Assembly (NCBI GenBank): GCA_025963775.1 | Contig: JAOQAD010000015.1 | Location: 1 to 64,000 of the forward strand | Source of the DNA: Bacteroidota bacterium | GTDB lineage: Bacteria; Bacteroidota; Bacteroidia; 2-12-FULL-35-15 | DNA length: 64,000 bases | Reading direction: 5' to 3' | Shown here: piece after piece, positions 50,881 to 57,781 of the stretch | Position numbering within the stretch: the first letter of the stretch is position 1 | How the letters are laid out: each line of letters opens with the position of its first letter | The notes under the pieces: model-generated | What the model was told of the DNA's origin: nothing | Databases searched by the model: none | What the model saw: the letters and a program-made list of their open reading frames with translations, nothing else | Position numbers and translations under genes: made by a program

Positions 50881-50942
50881 GTTCTGTTTTGCGTTCTTCC
50901 CGCTAAAATTACTAAAAATAAACTAATTTAGCGGCAGCCGGA

Positions 50943-50950
50943 TATATTTG
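50943..50950 (+). promoter_or_regulatory. Bacteroidota -7 promoter element
   Basis: TATATTTG lies 46 bases before the ATG at 50997, in the gap between the divergent TPR genes. Confidence 0.45.
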
Positions 50951-50996
50951 TTAACCGCCTGAAATACCATGTTTAATTCAATTGTTTAAGCTGAAA

Positions 50997-51758
50997 ATGG
51001 AACAAAAAAACACACAGGCAAAAAAGATCAGGATCGCGGCGCTTGTGATCCTGATGCTGTTTCCCCTGATCTACCTTTTTTATAAAACGAAAGGCCTGCC
51101 TGAAAATGCCCTGGCTATTGAAACTGCAACGGTGCAGGCGCCGTCATCCGACATTGCAGTGCTTGAAAAAGCTGTTGCGGAAAAACCGACGTTTGATAAT
51201 CTTGTTAATCTTTCGATGGCATACATCAACAATAAAATGCCGGGAAAAAGCATCGATCACCTGGACAGGGCGATAGAGCTGAATCCCACGAGCGCTATTG
51301 CTTATAACAATCTCGGCGTGGCATATACGATGATGCAGCAGTACCAGAACGGGATAGATGCCTGCACAAAGGCGCTGCAGCTGGACTCAACCTTCCAGCT
51401 TGCAAAGAACAATCTCAAATGGGCAGGCGATGAAAAAAGAAAAGTGCTGGAAGCGATCAAAACGGAAGAACAAATCCCTCAAAACAAAAGGGATGTAGCC
51501 TTCTGGTCGGAATACGGCTTGAATTATTTTAAGATAGGAGAGTATGATAAAAGCATTGAAGCCTGGAATAAGATCTTTGAGCTCGATGTGAAAAATACGG
51601 GAGCACTCAACAGCATTGGTACGGCCTTCATGATGAAGAAACAGGTGGACGATGCAATTGCCTTATACAAAAAAGCGTTGGAGCTGGAACCGGGCAACCA
51701 GCTTGCTAAAAATAACTTTGCATGGGCATTGGAAGAGAAAGAGAAGACGGCTAAATAA
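50997..51758 (+). CDS. membrane-anchored TPR protein
   Basis: A 253-residue protein with a basic N-terminus, one membrane anchor (about 13-29; AALVILMLFPLIYLFY) and four to five TPRs facing the periplasm (AIAYNNLGVAYTMMQQYQNG, TGALNSIGTAFMMKKQ). The tail LAKNNFAWALEEKEK closely parallels LAKGNLNWAKEEKAK at the end of the 790-residue TPR protein on the other side of the promoter region. The upstream extension MFKLK would need a non-ATG start, so ATG 50997 is used. Its stop overlaps the convergent hydrolase gene by 8 bases. Confidence 0.83.
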   Translation: MEQKNTQAKKIRIAALVILMLFPLIYLFYKTKGLPENALAIETATVQAPSSDIAVLEKAVAEKPTFDNLVNLSMAYINNKMPGKSIDHLDRAIELNPTSAIAYNNLGVAYTMMQQYQNGIDACTKALQLDSTFQLAKNNLKWAGDEKRKVLEAIKTEEQIPQNKRDVAFWSEYGLNYFKIGEYDKSIEAWNKIFELDVKNTGALNSIGTAFMMKKQVDDAIALYKKALELEPGNQLAKNNFAWALEEKEKTAK

Positions 51759-52725
51759 CTGTCTTTTTCTGAAGGAATGTGAGGATCTGTTCATCAACAA
51801 TCACAGGCTGATCAAAAGAAACAAAGTGCCCCGATCTTTTGATGATCGCTGTTTCCACGTTTGAAATAAGCTCTTTTGCACGGTCGGTGCTTTTGCTGTT
51901 GTTGAAAATATCATGATCCCCGATCAGCACCATTACCGGCATCTTCAGTGATTGTAATTCCTTGTCGGAATACACATCCATTTTCAGAAAGCCTGCATCC
52001 ATTTTCATGTTTTCCTGGCAAAGGTAATACTGCTCTACAAAAGGAGCCTCCAGCTTATCCACATTGTAGGAAAGTGTTTTCAGCGTGCTTCTTAAATTTT
52101 TTCGTTCCGGCCTCATGGAGAAAAAGAAATTTTTCAGTACGGATTTTTTCGGCTTTACCTGTATAAAGGATTGTGCAGGGCTCAGCAGTACAATGTGATT
52201 TATTTTTTTCCTGCTGTGCATAGCAAGCTGCAGTGCGATCCAACCGCCGCGTGAAGCAGCCACAATATCCATCTTTTTTAAATGAAGTTTCTCAAAAACT
52301 TCGTCATACCATTTCACAAGGTCTTCATTGGTCTTAATATCTTTCCGGAGGACCGATTTTCCAGGTTCGGCAATAAAGTCGATCGCATAGATCCTGTTGG
52401 TTGCAGACAATTCCTTTACATTCGGGTACCACATGGTGGAGCTTGCATTCATTCCATGCAACAACACCAGCGGGTTTCCTCTTTCCGGCCCGCTGATGAT
52501 GACATGTGCTTTTCCAAAACTTGTTTTAAGGTCAACTTCACTGTACTTCACCGGCCATAAAGCCAGGGACTTCGAATATGCTTCGAGATACCGTTTTTCT
52601 CCTTCCTTCGTTTTGAACAGGGAAGAGTCCCCCTTGGCTGCGGTTTTGTCACAGGTAAAGCTTTCAAGACTGTAAGCGATACCTGCCGCAATAAGCAGGA
52701 CGAGCAATTTGAATGTTGGTTTCAT
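51751..52725 (-). CDS. exported alpha/beta-fold hydrolase
   Basis: A 324-residue hydrolase with a signal peptide or N-terminal anchor (about 1-21). The oxyanion block is LLHGMNASSTMWYPN, the nucleophile elbow is AASRGGW (Ala in place of the first Gly of GxSxG), the acid is in LIGDHD and the His is in SGHFV. It resembles esterase/carboxylesterase or haloalkane-dehalogenase-like hydrolases; the substrate is unknown. The 3' end overlaps the convergent TPR gene by 8 bases. Confidence 0.85.
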   Translation of the reverse strand: MKPTFKLLVLLIAAGIAYSLESFTCDKTAAKGDSSLFKTKEGEKRYLEAYSKSLALWPVKYSEVDLKTSFGKAHVIISGPERGNPLVLLHGMNASSTMWYPNVKELSATNRIYAIDFIAEPGKSVLRKDIKTNEDLVKWYDEVFEKLHLKKMDIVAASRGGWIALQLAMHSRKKINHIVLLSPAQSFIQVKPKKSVLKNFFFSMRPERKNLRSTLKTLSYNVDKLEAPFVEQYYLCQENMKMDAGFLKMDVYSDKELQSLKMPVMVLIGDHDIFNNSKSTDRAKELISNVETAIIKRSGHFVSFDQPVIVDEQILTFLQKKTVI

Positions 52726-52853
52726 GGCCTCATTTTCTTAAAACTGTTTTTGTTTGTAAACAGATTTTAAAAGCTTGTGCCAGCATGGCCTGAAATGGGT
52801 ACTATTACCGGGTGTTGAAGGGTAGCCGGACAAAAGTCCCGGTTAAAAGGTTC

Positions 52854-53426
52854 TTAATTGTAGCTGAGTGATTTGATCTTGCGGCCCGCTTCACTGTCGC
52901 GGATGAGGCTTTCCATCCTCGAAATTTTCGTTTTTTCCTGCTTTGCGCTCATTACCCAATGCAGTGATGCCCGCTGTATGGAAGGCGGAAGCGTTTTGAA
53001 AAAGGCGTATGCTTTTTTATTCGCTTTGAATTGTTTATCAAATTCAGGCGATAATTCTGCAGGAGCATTTTCATAGGAATACACTTCCGAGCGTTTTTCT
53101 TCCCGCTTTTCAAAAGCAGCAATGCCTGCAGGTTTCAGCAGGCCTTTTTCTTTCAATTCGCCCATCTTTTTAATGTTCACCGAGCTCCAGGTGCTTTTTG
53201 GCTTGCGCGGCGTAAAGCGGATCGAATAGCTTTCCTCATCAATGGACCTGCGGACGCCGTCGATCCAGCCGAAGCAAAGGGCCTCATCCACCGATTGCGG
53301 CCAGGTGATGCTGGGCTTCCCGCTTCCCACTTTATAAAAGCCGACCAGCAGCTCTTTTTCTTTCAGGTGATTTTTCTCCAGCCATTTTCTGAACTCGGAT
53401 TGTTTTGCAAAGAAGGTTGGTTTCAT
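52854..53426 (-). CDS. YdeI/OmpD-associated family protein
   Basis: A 190-residue cytoplasmic protein of the YdeI/OmdA family. Typical blocks are W-L-E-K-N-H near the start, ELLVGFYKVGSGKPSITWP, EALCFGWIDGVRR (near 48-60) and RFTPRKPKSTWSSVN. Members have been reported to affect resistance to polymyxin or bacteriocins, without known biochemistry. A second, more distant OmdA-type protein is encoded at 12541. Its neighbours, an esterase and YceI, give no clear clue. Confidence 0.9.
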   Translation of the reverse strand: MKPTFFAKQSEFRKWLEKNHLKEKELLVGFYKVGSGKPSITWPQSVDEALCFGWIDGVRRSIDEESYSIRFTPRKPKSTWSSVNIKKMGELKEKGLLKPAGIAAFEKREEKRSEVYSYENAPAELSPEFDKQFKANKKAYAFFKTLPPSIQRASLHWVMSAKQEKTKISRMESLIRDSEAGRKIKSLSYN

Positions 53427-53466
53427 TGAGCGGTTTTAAGAGCCCCGAATGTACAAAACTAAACGC

Positions 53467-53501
53467 AAAAAAAAGCGCCCCGGGATAAATCCGCGGGACG
53501 C
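53467..53501 (-). terminator. rho-independent terminator after the YceI gene
   Basis: GCGCCCCGGG and CCGCGGGACGC (53475-53501) form an imperfect GC-rich hairpin, followed on the minus strand by a T8 run (A-run 53467-53474). It lies 22 bases after the stop. Confidence 0.7.
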
Positions 53502-53522
53502 CTAACCCAAATTGTTTCGGAA

Positions 53523-54128
53523 TTATTTTGCTGCAGCAACTACATTCACGTTCAGCTCGAAATCATCGCTGATCGCTTTGTCGCCAATGCTTTCGAAGAA
53601 AGATGCAGAGCCGTATTTAATGTCGAATTTGGTGCGGTTCACCATGATCTTCGCAACAGTCACCAGTGTTTTTGCATCCATTTTGATCATTGCAGGGAAG
53701 GTGATCTCATTCGTGATCCCTTTGATGGTAAGCTTTCCGGTCACATCATAATTGTTGCCTTCTTTCAATGTTGCTTTTGTAAGCTCAAATTTTGCAGTTG
53801 GGTTTTTCGTCACAGAGAAAAAATCATCAGACTTCAAATGCCCGACCAGCTTGCCATTGTATTCTGCATCGGTAAGGTCGGTACAGCTGATCGAGTTCAT
53901 GTCGAACTCAAGCGTTCCGCCGGTGATGTTCTTTCCGTCGCTTACAATATTCCCCTGGGAAACATTGATCGCGCCTGTATGCTGCCCGGTTACTTTTTTA
54001 CCCACCCAGGTAGCTGTGGTTGTTTTTGTATCAACATTGTACGTTGTACTTCCTTTTTTTGCAGTTGTAAATGCAAATGCTGTTACTGCAGCTGCTGCAA
54101 TAAAGCCCATGGTAATTTTTCTGATCAT
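53523..54128 (-). CDS. YceI family protein
   Basis: A 201-residue exported lipocalin-like protein. A signal peptide (MIRKITMGFIAAAAVTAFAF) precedes the YceI domain, with VDTKTTTATWVGKKVTGQHTG, GTLEFDMNSISCTDL, HLKSDDFFSV and a KLTIKGIT block. YceI proteins bind isoprenoid-like lipids in the periplasm. The frame is open to 54209, but that would run through the promoter, so ATG complement 54128 is used. A perfect 18-base palindrome overlaps the promoter, suggesting repression by a dimeric regulator. Confidence 0.92.
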   Translation of the reverse strand: MIRKITMGFIAAAAVTAFAFTTAKKGSTTYNVDTKTTTATWVGKKVTGQHTGAINVSQGNIVSDGKNITGGTLEFDMNSISCTDLTDAEYNGKLVGHLKSDDFFSVTKNPTAKFELTKATLKEGNNYDVTGKLTIKGITNEITFPAMIKMDAKTLVTVAKIMVNRTKFDIKYGSASFFESIGDKAISDDFELNVNVVAAAK

Positions 54129-54156
54129 ATTTTTTATTGGTTTTGATTTCACGGTA

Positions 54157-54187
54157 CAAATATATGTATATACATATAATGTTGCAA
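54157..54187 (-). promoter_or_regulatory. promoter of the YceI gene with an overlapping 18-bp palindromic operator
   Basis: On the minus strand TATATTTG (complement of 54157-54164) is preceded by the perfect palindrome TATATGTATATACATATA (54161-54178), which overlaps the -7 element and fills the spacer. A TTG lies near 54185-54187 at the right distance. The position is ideal for a repressor such as a MarR-type dimer; no regulator gene is adjacent. Confidence 0.6.
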
Positions 54188-54262
54188 CAGTTTTGTCGCT
54201 TTTTTTCAAATTTTAACAAAGACCCTCAAGGGTATTGAGTTTCAGCGCCGGGGCATCTGAAC

Positions 54263-54294
54263 GAAAAAGGCCCTGCATTGCTGCAGAGCCTTTC
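54263..54294 (-). terminator. rho-independent terminator after msrB
   Basis: AAGGC-CCTGCA and TGCAGAGCCTT (about 54268-54292) form a hairpin; the minus strand continues into T5 (A-run 54263-54268). It lies 20 bases after the msrB stop. Confidence 0.75.
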
Positions 54295-54312
54295 TTTTCA
54301 CAAACTGTACCA

Positions 54313-54804
54313 TTATTTTTTGAAATCGATCGATACTGAGTTGATGCAGTACCTGAGGCCGGTAGGCGCAGGGCCATCGTCAAACACGTGCCCGAGGTGA
54401 CCGCCGCATTTCGCGCAGGTGATCTCGGTGCGCACCATGCCATGGCTTGTATCCTTGGTGTATACCACTTTGGTTGAGTCCACCACATCCGAGAAGCTCG
54501 GCCATCCGCATCCGGCATCGAATTTTGTGTCGGAGCGGAACAGCTCAGCCCCGCAGGCTGCGCATACATATATGCCTTTTTCCTTATGCAGGTAATATTT
54601 GCCGCTGAAAGGCATTTCAGTCCCTTTTTCTCTCAATACCTGGTATTGCTCAGGGTTCAGGATTTTTTTCCACTCCTCTTCTGTTTTTACAACTTTGTCG
54701 CTCATGGTGCTTTTAGGTTTTTGTGTGCTTGTTGAATTGTTCTGACTGTTGCCATTGCAGGCAATGAAGCTGAATGCAATGACCAATAGGATTAAATTTC
54801 TCAT
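54313..54804 (-). CDS. msrB: peptide-methionine (R)-S-oxide reductase, lipoprotein form
   Basis: A 163-residue MsrB that reduces methionine-R-sulfoxide in proteins. Two zinc-binding CxxC pairs (CAACG near 81; CAKCGG near 130) and the catalytic Cys in RYCINSVSI (near 153) are present, with the GCGWPSF and [10 protein letters not shown] signatures. The N-terminus [16 protein letters not shown] is a lipoprotein signal (Cys16), so the enzyme should be tethered in the envelope and repair exported proteins. The frame is open to 54852, but the lipoprotein start at 54804 is best. Confidence 0.95.
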   Translation of the reverse strand: MRNLILLVIAFSFIACNGNSQNNSTSTQKPKSTMSDKVVKTEEEWKKILNPEQYQVLREKGTEMPFSGKYYLHKEKGIYVCAACGAELFRSDTKFDAGCGWPSFSDVVDSTKVVYTKDTSHGMVRTEITCAKCGGHLGHVFDDGPAPTGLRYCINSVSIDFKK

Positions 54805-54949
54805 GTTCCGGGTTTTTATAGGATAATTTACTGTCGGTTCGGGGATTCGCATCTCCTAAACCAAACATATATTCGTAATGAATGTTCCCCCGGTTTTAAG
54901 TAAAGATGTTAATTAACGTTAAGCCTTGTTCTTTAAAAATACAGGCCGC

Positions 54950-56578
54950 TTATTTTGAAGGCTTTTTGGCGCCGGGTTTTGGCTTTCCTTTTTTAGGATC
55001 GGGTTTGCCACCCTGTGATCCCGGGCGCAGCAGTACAATGTTTTTTTCCTTTTCCATCACATAATCCGATTTATCGAGGATCGAAACACTTTCCCTGTAT
55101 TCCATAAAATTCTCTGCCACCACTTTTATAATGTATTTGCCCGGCTTGAGCAGGAAGATGTATTTGGTGCTCTCGCCGTCAATGTCCTTGGATGCGATCT
55201 CGGTATTGCCTGCCGCATCGTACAATGTAACCGTTGCTGTAAGGCTTTTGATGGAATCTTCTGTTGTGATCTTTCCTTTCAGGATCGTCTGCCGGATCTC
55301 CACATCGTTAAAGGTTACTTTATACAGGTCGAGATCGCCGTACCCTTCCGGGCGAACCGCTGAAATATAGCCGTCGCGGTGGTTTCCTGCGAATGTAAAT
55401 TCCATGTTATCCTCCGGCGTATTGATGGGGTAGCCCATGTTCACTGCCGGCTCAAAGCTTTTGCTGGTGGAATCGTACACGGATTTAAAGATGTCGAATC
55501 CGCCCATGCTGTTCGGGCCTTCGGATGCAAAATACAGTGTATGGCTTTCTTCATCGTACACAGGAAATGCTTCACGGTATTTTGTATTGATGTTCGGCCC
55601 GAGGTTTAAAGGCATGGCCCATTTCCCGCTTGGCAGTTGCTTCAAAAGATAAAGATCCGTTTCCCCGAGCCCTCCTTTCCTGTCGCTGGAAATGATCATT
55701 GTTTTCAGGTCGCCGGTGATGCATCCTTCCAGCTCAAGGTCATCCGTGTTCAGCGGCTCATCAAACCCGACCGGCTTTGGAAATGTTTTTCCCTTGCCAA
55801 GCGAGGTTAAAAAAAGGTCGCCGGAAATGTGCAGGCGCTCATTGTCCTGGTACACCACCATGTTCCTGCCATCGGGCGTTACATACACGCATTGTTCATC
55901 TTCCGGTGTATTGACGAGTGTTCCCAGGTTGTGTGCCTTCGTGAAAACGCCATTCACCACCCGCGATGACCAAATGTCGGAAGTGTAATAGCCTTCCCAA
56001 CTGCTGATGTTGCCGGTATTGCTTTCCCTTCGGGATGTATAATAGAGGAGGCCCTCGCTCTGGATCACGAAAGGATAATAATCGGGGTACTTGGAATTGA
56101 CCTCCTTGCCTAAATTCTCGAAAGTCACATTCAGTGGATGTGTGACCATTTCCTTCCCGTTATTGCAGTATGCAATGTACAGGTCGGCCATTTCATAGTT
56201 CTTCGGATTGGTTTTGGAGCGGAATGAAGTAAAATACTTCAGTGCTTCATCAAATTTATAGGCGTACATGTAGGCCTGTCCGAGCATAAAGATCACTTCC
56301 TCGTCGTTCACGCCTTCCCGCAGCAGGTAATGCAGGTAGGGAAGCGCTTTTGTCTTGTCCTCATTCACGCTCAGGTAACAGATGGCAATGTTGCGGTTGA
56401 TCTCGATGTTGCTTTGATCCTTCGGCCAGAGCTTCAGGTAACCAACAAGCGCGCGGTTGTAATCATTGATGTTGAAATAGGTTTTCGGGCTTATTTCATC
56501 ATTGTCCTTGGGGTTCTGGGACAAGGCAGCTGTACAGATACAAATGCAGAAGAATGAAAGAAGACAGGTTTTATTCAT
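54950..56578 (-). CDS. exported TPR/PD40 protein (PorE-like, without OmpA domain)
   Basis: A 542-residue exported protein. The signal peptide (ends ALSQ near 21) is followed by TPR-type helices (about 30-145), a PD40/WD40-like beta-propeller (about 150-420; LYFASEGPNSMGGFDIFKS, ISSDRKGGLGETDLYLLK), a carboxypeptidase-regulatory-like beta domain (about 430-515) and a basic Pro/Lys/Gly tail. The order matches PorE-type T9SS-associated proteins, but the C-terminal OmpA peptidoglycan-binding domain is absent; the basic tail could interact with the cell wall instead. Confidence 0.8.
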   Translation of the reverse strand: MNKTCLLSFFCICICTAALSQNPKDNDEISPKTYFNINDYNRALVGYLKLWPKDQSNIEINRNIAICYLSVNEDKTKALPYLHYLLREGVNDEEVIFMLGQAYMYAYKFDEALKYFTSFRSKTNPKNYEMADLYIAYCNNGKEMVTHPLNVTFENLGKEVNSKYPDYYPFVIQSEGLLYYTSRRESNTGNISSWEGYYTSDIWSSRVVNGVFTKAHNLGTLVNTPEDEQCVYVTPDGRNMVVYQDNERLHISGDLFLTSLGKGKTFPKPVGFDEPLNTDDLELEGCITGDLKTMIISSDRKGGLGETDLYLLKQLPSGKWAMPLNLGPNINTKYREAFPVYDEESHTLYFASEGPNSMGGFDIFKSVYDSTSKSFEPAVNMGYPINTPEDNMEFTFAGNHRDGYISAVRPEGYGDLDLYKVTFNDVEIRQTILKGKITTEDSIKSLTATVTLYDAAGNTEIASKDIDGESTKYIFLLKPGKYIIKVVAENFMEYRESVSILDKSDYVMEKEKNIVLLRPGSQGGKPDPKKGKPKPGAKKPSK

Positions 56579-56682
56579 TTAAAGTATTGTAATTGAACGT
56601 ATTCAAAAGTATGAAAATTCCCTTGCAAATTCCTGTCGCCGGAAAAAGCTTTATAACAGGGAAGTGTTGATACTTAAATCCT

Positions 56683-56690
56683 TATATTTG
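56683..56690 (+). promoter_or_regulatory. Bacteroidota -7 promoter element for the CbrC gene
   Basis: TATATTTG lies 48 bases before the ATG at 56739. Confidence 0.45.
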
Positions 56691-56738
56691 AAATGAGAGG
56701 AATCATTCCCGGTTTTCCTGCCGGGAATAGCAACAACA

Positions 56739-57353
56739 ATGCCTATGTTATTTAAATATTTTGAGAACCCTGAAGTGATCACCGGCTTGCGTAAAAGCAA
56801 AACAAAATGTGATACCTGTAAGGAAGAAAAGCTTTGCTTTGATGCAGAAGCATATTATGGCGGAGAGAATATTAGTTCTGTTTGCCCGGAATGCCTTGCA
56901 AATGGAGAATTATATGATCTTGATGTTTTTACCTGTGAAGGGGATGCTGAAGAGCTGAAGCGCCAGTTGAAAATAACAGATCCTTCATTGACGGAATCAA
57001 AAATTGAAGAGCTCGCAGATCAAAAAACGAGGGAATTAGAAAAAACAACCCCAAAGATCATTTCCTGGCAGGACTGGAGCTGGCCTTGCGCTGATGGAGA
57101 TTACTGCAGGTTTATCGGTTATGGCTCAAAGCCATTTTACAACAGGCTTGCTCCGGATGGCAATGGCAAAAAACTATTTGCAGATTCTTTTTATTACAGG
57201 ATCAGGGATGTAAGCGATGAAGGCTTATGGGATGGGCTTTTGCCGGATAAAGAAATTAAGGATTATGAAGACAGTGGCTACTACAGCGCTCTTTTTTATG
57301 TATTTAAAAGTTTGAACTCTGATAAAATTATAACCATGTGGGATTGTGATTAA
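56739..57353 (+). CDS. CbrC family protein (UPF0167)
   Basis: A 204-residue cytoplasmic protein of the CbrC family, named for colicin E2 tolerance in Escherichia coli. The opening FKYFENPEVITG, a zinc-like Cys pair pattern (CDTCKEEK, CPECLANG) and the WQDWSWPCADGDYCRFIGY block are characteristic. Biochemical role unknown. Met3 (56745) is an alternative start. It is followed after 9 bases by a DUF1801 gene and probably forms a two-gene unit with it. Confidence 0.9.
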   Translation: MPMLFKYFENPEVITGLRKSKTKCDTCKEEKLCFDAEAYYGGENISSVCPECLANGELYDLDVFTCEGDAEELKRQLKITDPSLTESKIEELADQKTRELEKTTPKIISWQDWSWPCADGDYCRFIGYGSKPFYNRLAPDGNGKKLFADSFYYRIRDVSDEGLWDGLLPDKEIKDYEDSGYYSALFYVFKSLNSDKIITMWDCD

Positions 57354-57362
57354 ACCAAATTC

Positions 57363-57752
57363 ATGATGACAACATCTAAAGACATTGACCATTACATCGC
57401 CGCTTTCCCTCCGGAAACACGGGTGCTTTTAGAAAAAATCCGGGCGATCATACAAAAGACTGCGCCAAAAGCAGAAGAAGTGATCAGCTACAAAATGCCT
57501 GCTTACCAACAGGATGGTGGCATACTGGTTTATTTTGCAGGCTATGCAAAGCACATCGGATTTTATCCAACGGGAGCGGGAATCGAGGCATTTAAAAAAG
57601 AGATAGCAGCTTACAAAAATTCGAAAGGCGCGGTTCAGTTCCCGCTCGATAAGCGTTTGCCTGTGGGACTGATCACGAAGATGGTAAAGTTCAGGGTAAA
57701 GAAAAATGCAGAGAATGCAAAAGTTAAAAAGAAAAAAGGCGCTGCGGATTGA
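57363..57752 (+). CDS. DUF1801 (YdhG-like) protein
   Basis: A 129-residue protein of the DUF1801/YdhG family, related to frataxin-like iron chaperone Fra/YdhG proteins. Typical blocks are IDHYIAAFP near the start, APKAEEVISYKMPAYQ and YFAGYAKHIGFYPTGAGIE, with GAVQFPLDKRLP near the end. The C-terminus is a Lys-rich tail. Met2 is an equal start. The stop codon falls in the loop of the terminator hairpin that follows. Confidence 0.9.
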   Translation: MMTTSKDIDHYIAAFPPETRVLLEKIRAIIQKTAPKAEEVISYKMPAYQQDGGILVYFAGYAKHIGFYPTGAGIEAFKKEIAAYKNSKGAVQFPLDKRLPVGLITKMVKFRVKKNAENAKVKKKKGAAD

Positions 57753-57767
57753 CCGTAGCGCCCTTTG
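57738..57767 (+). terminator. rho-independent terminator overlapping the stop codon
   Basis: GGCGCTGCGG (57738-57747) pairs with CCGTAGCGCC (57753-57762), followed by CTTTG. The TGA at 57750-57752 lies in the loop, so translation termination and hairpin formation may compete. Confidence 0.6.
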
Positions 57768-57781
57768 TATGTTTAATGGTT

